Source: Flavobacterium lutivivi (GTDB taxonomy: Bacteria > Bacteroidota > Bacteroidia > Flavobacteriales > Flavobacteriaceae). Taken from it: a stretch of 64,000 nucleotides of DNA. A program made the position numbers and the translations under genes. The stretch covers positions 248,001 to 312,000 of the forward strand of contig NZ_BMIM01000001.1 in the NCBI RefSeq assembly GCF_014642275.1, written 5' to 3'. The notes under the pieces were generated by a model that made no database searches, was not told where the DNA came from, and saw only the letters and a list, made by a program, of their open reading frames with translations. Positions 8,320 to 15,546 of this stretch are shown in pieces. Every line of letters begins with the position of its first letter. Position 1 is the first letter of the stretch.

Positions 8320-9588
8320 GTGAAAGAAGATTTTCTCCATTATGTATGGCAATATAAGAAGTTTGATTTTTCAAACCTAAAAACTTCTACTGGAGAGTCC
8401 TTAACTATCATTAATGTAGGTCAATATTTGAAAAGCTCTGGACCAGATTTTTTTAATGCTCAAATTATCATTGGAAATCAAAAATGGGCTGGTAACGTTG
8501 AAATACACGTGAAATCATCTGACTGGTACTTGCACAATCATGAAAATGATAAAAATTATGACAATGTAATTCTTCATGTTGTTTGGGAAAACGATGTGCC
8601 AGTTTTTGGTAAATCTAATTCTGAAATACCTGTTTTGTGTTTAAAAGAGTTTGTTTCAAAAGAATTACTCAATAACTACCAACATCTTATCACCGAAAAG
8701 AAATGGATTTTTTGTGAAAATCAATTAAGCACAATAGATGAGTTTGTTTTAAATAATTGGCTCGAGAGAGTTTTTTTTGAAAGGCTTGAAAAGAAATCTT
8801 CTGTCATCGAAAAGCTCTTACAAGATACCAATCATGATTGGGAAGCTGTTCTATTTTGTATGCTAGCAAAGAATTTTGGGTTAAATACCAATGGTGAAAC
8901 TTTTTTAAAAATAGCTCAAAGCATTCCGTTTTCAATAATTAGAAAAGAAGGATTTGATATAGATAATCTTGAAGCCTTGTTTTTTGGATATTCTGATTTG
9001 CTGAATAATGAACTCGAAGATAAATATCCTCAAAATTTATCAGCCAGATTTCACTATTTAGTTCAAAAATATCAGTTAACTGTACCAACTTTTCAACCAC
9101 TTGTTTTCTTTAAACATCGGCCAGAGAATTTCCCAACAATAAGGTTAGCGCAACTAGCTATGCTTTATAGCCATCAACAAAATCTTTTTTCCAAAATAAT
9201 GGATTGCAATACTATTGAAGAAATATATGATTTATTTAGTATTGAAGTTTCTCAATATTGGCAAAATCACTACCATTTCGAAAAGGAAAACAAACCTAAG
9301 AAAAGAAAAATTACCAAGTCATTTGTTGATTTAATCATCATTAATACTATAGTTCCACTCCAGTTTGCTTTTGCAAAATACAATGGAAAGGATAATGATG
9401 AACTGGTCATTAATCTATTGAAAAATTTAAAGCCTGAGCAAAACAGTATTGTTGATAAATTCAACAGTTTTGGAGTAAAATCATCTGATGCGTTCACATC
9501 ACAAAGTCTAATTCATCTGAAAACAGAATATTGTAATTACAATAAATGTTTGTCATGCGCTATTGGTTTGGAATTATTGAAAAAATAA
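8320..9588 (+). CDS. DUF2851 family protein
   Basis: 422 residues from the GTG at 8320. An in-frame TTG two codons earlier is possible, but family members begin M-x-EDFLxYxW, which matches MKEDFLHYVWQYKKFD here. The N-terminal part has the family signature GPDFFNAQI ... WAGNVEIHVKSSDWYLHNH ... YDNVILHVVW. The C-terminus carries CNYNKCLSCAIG, a small Cys cluster (CxxxxCxxC) that may bind metal. No signal peptide or membrane segment is visible, so it is probably cytoplasmic. The biochemical function is unknown. The gene is divergent from the PNGase-like gene and followed by a PspC-type gene and a helix-hairpin-helix gene. Confidence 0.85.
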   Translation: MKEDFLHYVWQYKKFDFSNLKTSTGESLTIINVGQYLKSSGPDFFNAQIIIGNQKWAGNVEIHVKSSDWYLHNHENDKNYDNVILHVVWENDVPVFGKSNSEIPVLCLKEFVSKELLNNYQHLITEKKWIFCENQLSTIDEFVLNNWLERVFFERLEKKSSVIEKLLQDTNHDWEAVLFCMLAKNFGLNTNGETFLKIAQSIPFSIIRKEGFDIDNLEALFFGYSDLLNNELEDKYPQNLSARFHYLVQKYQLTVPTFQPLVFFKHRPENFPTIRLAQLAMLYSHQQNLFSKIMDCNTIEEIYDLFSIEVSQYWQNHYHFEKENKPKKRKITKSFVDLIIINTIVPLQFAFAKYNGKDNDELVINLLKNLKPEQNSIVDKFNSFGVKSSDAFTSQSLIHLKTEYCNYNKCLSCAIGLELLKK

Positions 9589-9614
9589 TTTATTTTCGTA
9601 TAAAGCTATAAAAA

Positions 9615-9842
9615 ATGTCATTTGTTTTAAATCTGAAATATTTTTTTGAAAAGCACGGTTTTCATGTTTCCTCTCGATTAGCAGATAAACTCGGTATGCG
9701 AGCATCAAATGTTCGTTTATTTTTTATTTACATTTCGTTTGTTACCGCTGGATTAGGTTTTGGTGTGTATTTGACGTTGGCTTTTTGGTTAAAACTTAAA
9801 GATTTAATCAGAGGTAAAAGAACTTCAGTTTTTGATTTGTAA
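9615..9842 (+). CDS. Small PspC-domain membrane protein
   Basis: 75 residues. The sequence FEKHGFHVSSRLADKLGMRASNVRLFFIYISFVTAGLGFGVYLTLAFWLKL fits a PspC domain: a short helical region, then a hydrophobic segment (about 33-60) and a positively charged tail. Canonical PspC proteins take part in envelope-stress signalling; no pspA or pspB is visible here, so that role is not supported for this copy. It lies 26 bp after the DUF2851 gene and 5 bp before the next gene and is probably in one operon with them. Confidence 0.7.
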   Translation: MSFVLNLKYFFEKHGFHVSSRLADKLGMRASNVRLFFIYISFVTAGLGFGVYLTLAFWLKLKDLIRGKRTSVFDL

Positions 9843-9847
9843 TTCAT

Positions 9848-10732
9848 TTGAAAAAGAATAACTCCATAAAACAACAATGGATTGACTATTCAAAGTCTCA
9901 AAGAATAGGATTGTTGCTATTGGTTTTTTTAATGATAGTTCTTCAATCATTTTATTTCTTTGGAAAAATTTCGCCTGAAAGGCAAAATATAAACGAGAAA
10001 AATAATTGGCTAAAATATCAAGAAGAAATTGATAGCTTGAAGATGACTTCATCCAGCCAAAAAGCGACCATTTATCCTTTTAATCCAAACTTTATTACCG
10101 ATTTCAAAGGCTATAAACTCGGAATGTCAACAGCTGAAATAGACAGATTACTTGCTTACAGAAAACAAAACAAATTTGTCAATTCTGCCGAGGAATTTCA
10201 ACAAGTTACCAAAGTTTCTGATAGTTTGTTAAACAAAATCTCTCCATTCTTTAAATTCCCAGATTGGGTAAATAATAAAAACAATAACTCCTATTTTGCT
10301 AATAAAAAAGATTATTCAAAAAAAGAGAGCAACAAGAGTTTAGTAGATATAAACATTGCTACTCAGGAAGATTTGATGAAAGTTTATGGAATAGGTGAAG
10401 GATTATCCAAAAGAATTCTTGAGCAGAGAGAAAAACTAGGTGCATTTGTTTCAATGGATCAAATGAAATTAATTTGGGGTTTATCACCGGAAGTTGTAGA
10501 AAAACTCAATCAATCATTTGTCATAAAATCAAAACCCATTGCCAAAAAAATTAGAATTAACGACCTTTCCGTGAAGGAATTATCTCAGTTTCCCTATTTC
10601 AGATACAATCTTGCAAAAGAAATTGTTACCTACAGAAGCATGAATGGAGATATTAAAATTGAAGATTTATCAAAAATTAAAGGTTTTCCTGTTGAAAATA
10701 TAAATATAATTGCCTTATATTTGGAATTCTAA
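9848..10732 (+). CDS. Membrane-anchored helix-hairpin-helix (ComEA-like) protein
   Basis: 294 residues with a TTG start, 5 bp after the PspC-type stop; no ATG lies nearby in frame, and the sequence from the TTG has the expected shape. After a basic N-terminus comes a membrane segment (about 20-40, IGLLLLVFLMIVLQSFYFF). Three helix-hairpin-helix regions follow: about 85-135 (IDRLLAYRKQNKFVNSAEEF), about 165-225 (DINIATQEDLMKVYGIGEGLSKRIL, the clearest, with the GIG hairpin), and about 235-294 (NDLSVKELSQFPYFRYNLAKEIV). Such domains bind DNA backbone non-specifically, as in the competence DNA receptor ComEA. A role in DNA handling at the inner membrane is plausible but not shown. Confidence 0.75.
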   Translation: MKKNNSIKQQWIDYSKSQRIGLLLLVFLMIVLQSFYFFGKISPERQNINEKNNWLKYQEEIDSLKMTSSSQKATIYPFNPNFITDFKGYKLGMSTAEIDRLLAYRKQNKFVNSAEEFQQVTKVSDSLLNKISPFFKFPDWVNNKNNNSYFANKKDYSKKESNKSLVDINIATQEDLMKVYGIGEGLSKRILEQREKLGAFVSMDQMKLIWGLSPEVVEKLNQSFVIKSKPIAKKIRINDLSVKELSQFPYFRYNLAKEIVTYRSMNGDIKIEDLSKIKGFPVENINIIALYLEF

Positions 10733-10762
10733 AAATTTAGAATAAAAAAAAGCTATATTTAT

Positions 10763-11932
10763 ATGAATTCATCATACTTTACAGAAGAACACGAATTGTT
10801 TAGAGCAAGCCTACAAGACTTTTTGCAAAAAGAAGTTGTTCCTCATATTGAGAAATGGGAGAAAACTGGAACAATTGAAAGATTTATTTGGAAAAAATTT
10901 GGCGAAATGGGTTTCTTCGGAATCAATTATCCCGAAGCCTATGGAGGTTTGAATTTGGATTTGTTCTACACAGTTATTTTTCTTGAAGAACTACAAAAAA
11001 TCAATTCATCTGGTTTTGCCGCTGCTATGTGGGCACATTCCTATTTGGCAATGACACATCTTAACGCAGAAGGCGATGAACGTATAAAAAATGAATATTT
11101 AGCAAAAAGTATTTCAGGCGATAAAATTGGCGCATTGTGTATAACAGAACCTTTTGGCGGAAGTGATGTTGCCGGAATGAGAACTACTGCCACAAAAAAA
11201 GGAGATAAATATGTAATAAATGGTTCCAAAACTTTTATTACAAATGGAGTTTATGCCGATTATTATGTTGTTGCTGCAAAAACTAATCCTGAACTTGGAA
11301 ATAAAGGAATTAGTATTTTTTTAATGGATACCAATTTGCCTGGAATTTCTGCAACAAAACTGGATAAACTTGGTTGGCGAGCTTCTGATACCGCTGAAAT
11401 TTCATTTGATAATGTTGAAATTCCTTTAGAAAACTTAATGGGTGAAGAAGGAAAAGGATTTGCCTATATCATGCAACATTTTGCTCTAGAAAGATTAGTA
11501 ATGGCAATCAATGCTCATGCAAGAGCAGAATATGCAATTGACTATACATTAAAATATATGTCAGAACGCGAAGCTTTTGGTAAATCAATAAATAAATTTC
11601 AAGCACTTCGCCACACAATGGTCAATCATGCAACAGATGTTGAGCATTGCAAAATATTTAATTATGCCGCTGTTGCCCGACTGAATAATAAGGAATATGT
11701 AGTTAAAGAAGCTACAATGGCTAAATTAAAATCTACTCAAGTAGCAGATGAAACTATATACAGTTGCCTTCAAATGCTTGGTGGATATGGCTACATGGAA
11801 GAATACCCAATGGCAAGATTATTAAGAGACAGCAGACTTGGTCCTATAGGTGGTGGAACATCTGAAATACTTAGAGAGATTTTGTCCAAAATGATAATTG
11901 ATAATCAAAACTATCAACCAGCAGTAAAATAG
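10763..11932 (+). CDS. Acyl-CoA dehydrogenase
   Basis: 389 residues, full length for the family. FAD- and substrate-binding signatures are present: ITEPFGGSDVAGMRTTA (about 131-147), VINGSKTFITNG, and the C-terminal LGGYGYMEEYPMARLLRDSRLGPIGGGTSEI. The IGGGTSEI segment has Gly where medium-chain enzymes place the catalytic Glu; Glu243 in FALERLVMA matches the catalytic position of long-chain and isovaleryl-CoA dehydrogenases. It therefore should be active as an FAD-dependent oxidase of acyl-CoA thioesters feeding electron-transfer flavoprotein. Chain-length or branched specificity is open. No other beta-oxidation genes lie nearby. A TATATTTA just before the ATG resembles a -7 box without the final G. 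Confidence 0.9.
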   Translation: MNSSYFTEEHELFRASLQDFLQKEVVPHIEKWEKTGTIERFIWKKFGEMGFFGINYPEAYGGLNLDLFYTVIFLEELQKINSSGFAAAMWAHSYLAMTHLNAEGDERIKNEYLAKSISGDKIGALCITEPFGGSDVAGMRTTATKKGDKYVINGSKTFITNGVYADYYVVAAKTNPELGNKGISIFLMDTNLPGISATKLDKLGWRASDTAEISFDNVEIPLENLMGEEGKGFAYIMQHFALERLVMAINAHARAEYAIDYTLKYMSEREAFGKSINKFQALRHTMVNHATDVEHCKIFNYAAVARLNNKEYVVKEATMAKLKSTQVADETIYSCLQMLGGYGYMEEYPMARLLRDSRLGPIGGGTSEILREILSKMIIDNQNYQPAVK

Positions 11933-12015
11933 ATGTAAGAACTGATAAGGAAGATGTTTTAGGTTCATTGAGTTTATTTATTTAATTTTTTTCTTTTTTC
12001 TTAAAAAATAAACAC

Positions 12016-12023
12016 TATTTTTG
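12016..12023 (+). promoter_or_regulatory. Promoter -7 element TATTTTTG for rpsU
   Basis: TATTTTTG matches TAnnTTTG. Transcription would begin near 12030, immediately before an upstream in-frame ATG at 12034, giving an rpsU leader of about 25 nt that consists largely of the Shine-Dalgarno region. Confidence 0.65.
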
Positions 12024-12036
12024 CACCCACTAAATG

Positions 12037-12046
12037 AAAGGAGGTG
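12037..12046 (+). promoter_or_regulatory. Very strong Shine-Dalgarno sequence of rpsU
   Basis: AAAGGAGGTG is a 10-base perfect complement to the 16S rRNA 3' end, 8 nt before the ATG at 12055. Nearly all other genes in the window lack any such sequence. It decides the rpsU start: an ATG at 12034 would put the SD inside the coding region and add seven residues absent from the family. Confidence 0.9.
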
Positions 12047-12054
12047 TCCAAGTT

Positions 12055-12249
12055 ATGTTGATTATACCAATTAAAGACGGAGAAAACATTGATAGAGCAT
12101 TAAAGCGCTACAAGAGAAAATTTGATAAAACAGGAACTGTTCGTCAGTTAAGAGCACGTCAGCAATTTACTAAACCTTCAGTTACAAGAAGAGCAGTAAT
12201 ACAAAAAGCACAATATATTCAAACTTTAAAAGATAGCATCGAAAGTTAA
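12055..12249 (+). CDS. rpsU: 30S ribosomal protein bS21
   Basis: 64 residues, MLIIPIKDGENIDRALKRYK ... RRAVIQKAQYIQTLKDSIES, the typical basic S21 sequence and length. bS21 sits on the 30S platform next to the anti-Shine-Dalgarno (ASD) end of 16S rRNA. In flavobacterial ribosomes published structural work shows bS21, with bS18 and bS6, sequestering the ASD, which explains why this phylum does not use SD sequences. The strong SD here suggests autoregulation: only ribosomes lacking bS21 have a free ASD and translate rpsU well. The gene has its own promoter and a terminator 26 bp after the stop. Confidence 0.95.
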   Translation: MLIIPIKDGENIDRALKRYKRKFDKTGTVRQLRARQQFTKPSVTRRAVIQKAQYIQTLKDSIES

Positions 12250-12274
12250 TATCTATTAATTTGAATTAAAAAAT

Positions 12275-12323
12275 AAACCATCGAAAATAAAAGTTTCATA
12301 CTTTTGAGTTCGATGGTTTTTTT
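12275..12323 (+). terminator. Intrinsic terminator after rpsU
   Basis: An 11-bp stem AAACCATCGAA (12275-12285) pairs with TTCGATGGTTT (12309-12319); T residues continue to 12323. The loop is long (23 bases). The next gene's ATG starts at the base after the last T. Confidence 0.8.
12299..12306 (+). promoter_or_regulatory. Candidate -7 element TACTTTTG for xerC, inside the terminator loop
   Basis: TACTTTTG matches TAnnTTTG and lies in the loop of the rpsU terminator, 18 bp before the xerC ATG. No -33 TTG was found at the usual distance, so support is moderate. Confidence 0.45.
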
Positions 12324-13220
12324 ATGGAAAAAATTATAAAAAAGTTTATTGATTATTTATTATTGGAAAAAAAATATTCCAAGCATACAGTTTTAGCCTA
12401 TCAAAAAGATATTGAGAGTTTTGGTTTGTTTATCAGCAAAGAGTTTGAAACTGATGATTTCCTCGAGGTAAACTATAATTTAATTCGCTCGTGGATAGTT
12501 TATCTTTCTGATAATGGTATAGAAAACACTTCAATCAATAGAAAAATTTCTTCGTTAAAATCATTTTACAAATTTCTTCTCAAAACCAAACAAATAGAGC
12601 AATCGCCGTTAAGCAAACACAAAGCTTTAAAATCTCCAAAAAAAGTTCAAATCCCATTTTCACAAAAAGAACTCGACTCAGTGTTAAATTTGTTGCAATT
12701 TCCAGATGGATTTGAAGGAGTTAGAGATAAATTGATAATTGATTTATTCTACTCAACAGGCATAAGAAGATCAGAACTTATAAATCTCAAAGTACAAAAC
12801 ATTGATTTATATTCAAAAACTATCAAAGTAATAGGTAAAAGGAACAAAGAGCGAATAATTCCAATGCTAGAAAATCTAATTACACAAATAGAAAAGTACA
12901 ATATTGAAAGACAAAGACTTAATGAAATAATTGATGGGGAATACTTTTTTTTAATGTTAAAAGGAGTTAAATTAAACGATTCTTTTGTGTATAAAATAAT
13001 AAATCACTACTTTAGTAATGTCTCCGAGAAGGTAAAAAAAAGTCCTCATGTACTTCGACATACATTTGCGACTCATTTACTAAATAACGGAGCAGACATT
13101 AATTCAGTAAAAGAATTATTAGGACATTCGAGTTTGGCAGCTACTCAAGTATATACACACAGCAGTTTAGAGCAGTTAAAAAAAATATACCAAAATGCCC
13201 ATCCTCGAAACAAAAAATAA
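12324..13220 (+). CDS. xerC: Tyrosine recombinase, XerC/XerD type
   Basis: 298 residues, the usual Xer length. The N-terminal SAM-like DNA-binding domain (about 1-85) is followed by the catalytic domain with all family residues visible: Arg148 (STGIRRSEL), Lys172 (VIGKRNKER), His242 and Arg245 (HVLRHTFATHLL), His268 (LLGHSS) and nucleophile Tyr277 (ATQVYTHSS). Xer recombinases resolve chromosome dimers at dif. The position between rpsU and the hpf/tRNA/tuf block fits a housekeeping chromosomal gene, not the integrase of a mobile element. XerC versus XerD cannot be settled from sequence alone; the symbol follows the usual naming at this locus. The gene is probably co-transcribed with the hpf gene 32 bp downstream. 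Confidence 0.85.
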   Translation: MEKIIKKFIDYLLLEKKYSKHTVLAYQKDIESFGLFISKEFETDDFLEVNYNLIRSWIVYLSDNGIENTSINRKISSLKSFYKFLLKTKQIEQSPLSKHKALKSPKKVQIPFSQKELDSVLNLLQFPDGFEGVRDKLIIDLFYSTGIRRSELINLKVQNIDLYSKTIKVIGKRNKERIIPMLENLITQIEKYNIERQRLNEIIDGEYFFLMLKGVKLNDSFVYKIINHYFSNVSEKVKKSPHVLRHTFATHLLNNGADINSVKELLGHSSLAATQVYTHSSLEQLKKIYQNAHPRNKK

Positions 13221-13252
13221 TTCTAATTGTTTAACCTCTTATACAGAAAAAA

Positions 13253-13555
13253 ATGAAGGTAAATGTTCAAGCAGTAAACTTTAATGTGGACAAAAAATTA
13301 ATAGTTTATATCAACGAAAGACTAAGTAGATTAGAAAAATATTATGATAAAGTTGTTGCTTCTGATGTTTTTTTGAAAGTTGAAAAAACTAGTGAAAAAG
13401 AAAATAAGATTGTCGAAGTAAAAATTCATGTACCCGGAGATGATTTTATTGTAAAAAAACAATGCAAAACTTTTGAAGAAGCAATTGAGTTAGCTTCAGA
13501 ATCACTAGAAAGATTGCTAGTAAAAAGAAAAGAAAAAGTGCGCACACATTCTTAA
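13253..13555 (+). CDS. hpf: Ribosome hibernation-promoting factor (short HPF/RaiA type)
   Basis: 100 residues, MKVNVQAVNFNVDKKLIVYI ... LERLLVKRKEKVRTHS, the alpha/beta S30AE fold without the C-terminal dimerisation domain of long HPF. It binds the 30S decoding centre in slow growth and blocks translation. Short versions need a partner for 100S dimers; none is visible here. Location between xerC and the tRNA-tuf block is a common flavobacterial arrangement. Confidence 0.9.
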   Translation: MKVNVQAVNFNVDKKLIVYINERLSRLEKYYDKVVASDVFLKVEKTSEKENKIVEVKIHVPGDDFIVKKQCKTFEEAIELASESLERLLVKRKEKVRTHS

Positions 13556-13575
13556 ATAAAAAAAATAAAAAAATA

Positions 13576-13606
13576 TTTTGATTAAAGAATAAAATCCATA
13601 CATTTG
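13576..13606 (+). promoter_or_regulatory. Promoter (TTTTG, 18-bp spacer, TACATTTG) of the tRNA-tuf unit
   Basis: TTTTG at 13576-13580 and TACATTTG at 13599-13606 are 18 bp apart, a near-ideal flavobacterial promoter. Transcription would begin near 13612 and cover three tRNAs and tuf. Confidence 0.8.
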
Positions 13607-13610
13607 CAGT

Positions 13611-13634
13611 CCGTTAGAAATAACGGGCTTTTTT
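13611..13634 (+). terminator. Terminator-like hairpin at the very start of the tRNA transcript
   Basis: CCGTTA (13611-13616), GAAA tetraloop, TAACGG (13621-13626), then GC and six T. It probably ends the xerC-hpf transcript. It also starts at the predicted first base of the tRNA transcript. Confidence 0.65.
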
Positions 13635-13642
13635 ATTGAATT

Positions 13643-13716
13643 GCCGGTGTAGCTCAGCTGGCTAGAGCAGCTGATTTGTAATCAGCAGGTCGTGGGTTCG
13701 AGTCCCTCTATCGGCT
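13643..13716 (+). tRNA. tRNA-Thr (anticodon TGT)
   Basis: 74 nt cloverleaf. The acceptor GCCGGTG pairs with TATCGGC including two G-T wobbles. The anticodon stem CTGAT/ATCAG carries loop TTTGTAA with TGT. The T loop is TTCGAGT. The T stem GTGGG/CCCTC has a T-T mismatch. No CCA is encoded. Confidence 0.95.
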
Positions 13717-13747
13717 CAGTTCTTTTAGAATATTGTAAATTAGGTTT

Positions 13748-13829
13748 GGGGAGATACTCAAGCGGCCAACGAGGGCAGACTGTAAATCTGCTGGTTACAC
13801 CTTCGCAGGTTCGAATCCTGCTCTCCCCA
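13748..13829 (+). tRNA. tRNA-Tyr (anticodon GTA)
   Basis: 82 nt class II tRNA with a long variable arm. The acceptor GGGGAGA pairs with TCTCCCC. The anticodon loop CTGTAAA gives GTA. The T loop is TTCGAAT. It lies 31 bp after tRNA-Thr(TGT). Confidence 0.95.
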
Positions 13830-13870
13830 CAAAATTATCTGAAGTGCTTTAATGCTTCTGGATGACACAA

Positions 13871-13942
13871 GCCGGTGTAGCTCAGGGGTAGAGTGCTTCC
13901 TTGGTAAGGAAGAGGTCACGGGTTCAAATCCCGTCATTGGCT
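13871..13942 (+). tRNA. tRNA-Thr (anticodon GGT)
   Basis: 72 nt. The acceptor GCCGGTG pairs with CATTGGC with two wobbles. The anticodon stem CTTCC/GGAAG has loop TTGGTAA giving GGT. The T loop is TTCAAAT. It lies 56 bp before tuf, and the whole set resembles the thrU-tyrU-glyT-thrT-tufB order of other bacteria, without the glycine tRNA. Confidence 0.95.
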
Positions 13943-13998
13943 CTCAGTTTTGTAAAATTTGAACACTAATATATAACTAAGATTAAAAATTAATTAAA

Positions 13999-15186
13999 AT
14001 GGCAAAAGAAAATTTTAGTCGTACCAAGCCACACCTTAACATAGGTACGATTGGTCACGTTGACCACGGAAAAACTACATTAACTGCTGCAATAACTAAA
14101 GTATTGTCTGATGCTGGTTACTGTCAAGCTAAATCATTTGATCAAATTGATAATGCTCCTGAAGAAAAAGAAAGAGGTATTACAATTAATACATCTCACG
14201 TAGAGTATGAAACTGCTAACCGTCACTACGCTCACGTTGACTGTCCAGGTCACGCGGATTACGTTAAGAACATGGTTACTGGTGCTGCTCAAATGGACGG
14301 TGCTATCCTTGTAGTTGCTGCTACAGATGGTCCAATGCCACAAACTCGTGAACACATTCTTTTAGGTCGTCAAGTAGGTATTCCTCGTATCGTTGTATTC
14401 ATGAATAAAGTGGATATGGTGGATGACGCTGAATTGTTAGAGTTAGTAGAAATGGAAATTAGAGACTTGTTGTCTTTCTATGAATATGATGGAGATAATG
14501 GTCCTGTTGTTCAAGGTTCTGCTTTAGGTGGATTGAACAATGATCCAAACTGGGTTCCAAAAATCATCGAATTAATGGAAGCTGTTGACAACTGGATTGA
14601 AGAGCCAGTTCGTGATAATGCAAAACCATTCTTGATGCCAGTTGAAGACGTATTTACAATTACAGGTCGTGGAACTGTTGCTACAGGTCGTATCGAAACT
14701 GGAGTTGCTAATACTGGAGATCCTGTTGAAATCATTGGTATGGGAGCAGATAAATTGACTTCTACAATCACAGGAGTTGAGATGTTCCGTAAAATCCTTG
14801 ACAGAGGTGAGGCTGGAGACAACGTTGGTCTTTTGTTAAGAGGTATTGATAAAGCTGATATCCGTCGTGGTATGGTTATTTGTAAACCAGGTTCTGTTAA
14901 ACCACACGCTAAATTCAAAGCTGAGGTTTATATCTTGAAAAAAGAAGAAGGTGGTCGTCACACTCCATTCCATAACAACTACCGTCCACAGTTCTATGTA
15001 CGTACAACTGACGTAACTGGTATCATTTCGTTACCGGCAGGTGTTGAGATGGTTATGCCTGGTGATAACTTGACAATTACTGTTGAATTGTTAAGCCCAA
15101 TCGCTCTTAACGTAGGTTTACGTTTTGCTATCCGTGAAGGTGGTAGAACAGTTGGAGCTGGTCAGGTAACTGAAATTTTAGATTAA
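13999..15186 (+). CDS. tuf: Translation elongation factor EF-Tu
   Basis: 395 residues. GTPase motifs: GHVDHGKTT (G1, 19-27), the switch I region [19 protein letters not shown] (G3) and NKVD (G4). Domains 2 and 3 follow, ending [13 protein letters not shown]-Tu delivers aminoacyl-tRNA to the ribosome as a GTP complex. The codon choice is strongly biased (GGT, CGT, AAC, CAC), as in highly expressed genes. There is no SD sequence; the start is preceded by an A/T-rich stretch. It is transcribed with the three upstream tRNAs and closed by a strong terminator. Confidence 0.98.
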   Translation: MAKENFSRTKPHLNIGTIGHVDHGKTTLTAAITKVLSDAGYCQAKSFDQIDNAPEEKERGITINTSHVEYETANRHYAHVDCPGHADYVKNMVTGAAQMDGAILVVAATDGPMPQTREHILLGRQVGIPRIVVFMNKVDMVDDAELLELVEMEIRDLLSFYEYDGDNGPVVQGSALGGLNNDPNWVPKIIELMEAVDNWIEEPVRDNAKPFLMPVEDVFTITGRGTVATGRIETGVANTGDPVEIIGMGADKLTSTITGVEMFRKILDRGEAGDNVGLLLRGIDKADIRRGMVICKPGSVKPHAKFKAEVYILKKEEGGRHTPFHNNYRPQFYVRTTDVTGIISLPAGVEMVMPGDNLTITVELLSPIALNVGLRFAIREGGRTVGAGQVTEILD

Positions 15187-15210
15187 TTCTAATATTATAA
15201 ATTTAATAAT

Positions 15211-15244
15211 CCAGCAGAGTAAAATTTTGCTCTGCTGGTTTTTT
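15211..15244 (+). terminator. Intrinsic terminator after tuf
   Basis: CCAGCAGAG (15211-15219) pairs perfectly with CTCTGCTGG (15230-15238); inner AAAA/TTTT can extend the stem. Six T residues follow. Confidence 0.9.
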
Positions 15245-15253
15245 CCAAAAAAT

Positions 15254-15324
15254 ACGGGCGTAGTTCAAGGGTAGAATAGCGGTCTCCAAAACCGTTGATG
15301 GTGGTTCGAATCCTCCCGCCCGTG
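15254..15324 (+). tRNA. tRNA-Trp (anticodon CCA)
   Basis: 71 nt. The acceptor ACGGGCG pairs with CGCCCGT. The anticodon stem GCGGT/ACCGT has loop CTCCAAA giving CCA. The T loop is TTCGAAT. The T stem GGTGG/CCTCC has a central T-T mismatch. It lies 15 bp before secE, the conserved tRNA-Trp-secE-nusG arrangement. Confidence 0.95.
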
Positions 15325-15339
15325 CAAATAATAAAAGAT

Positions 15340-15534
15340 ATGACAAAAGTCTTTAACTATATTTCTGAATCTTTTGAAGAGCTGAAATCAAATGTAACTT
15401 GGCCAGAGTGGTCAGAAGTGCAACGTTATACTATAATAGTTGCTCTTTTTTCTATAATTTTTGCTTTAGCAACTTGGGGAGTTGATGAATTGTTTACAAA
15501 GGCAATTTCTGGATTTTTTAATTTGTTAAAATAA
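15340..15534 (+). CDS. secE: Preprotein translocase subunit SecE
   Basis: 64 residues from the ATG at 15340; a longer reading from 15295 would begin inside tRNA-Trp and is rejected. The sequence has the short SecE form: an amphipathic helix ESFEELKSNVTWPEWSEVQRYT and one membrane segment (about 30-50, IIVALFSIIFALATWGVDELF). It clamps SecY in the inner membrane. It is followed by nusG after 12 bp. Confidence 0.93.
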   Translation: MTKVFNYISESFEELKSNVTWPEWSEVQRYTIIVALFSIIFALATWGVDELFTKAISGFFNLLK

Positions 15535-15546
15535 TAAAATATTTAA

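Noticed and set aside
12034-12054. rpsU start at the ATG at 12034
   Set aside because: It would translate the Shine-Dalgarno sequence and add seven residues not found in S21 proteins.
12324-13220. Tyrosine recombinase as the integrase of a mobile element next to tRNA genes
   Set aside because: It lies in a conserved housekeeping order, has Xer length and residues, and no attachment-site duplication of the tRNA ends was seen.
14511-14918. Long antisense open frames within tuf, rpoB, rpoC and the giant genes
   Set aside because: They are shadows of strongly biased coding sequences, with no promoter, no domain and composition mirroring the sense frame.
15295-15339. secE start upstream at 15295
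   Set aside because: The region is the 3' half of tRNA-Trp.
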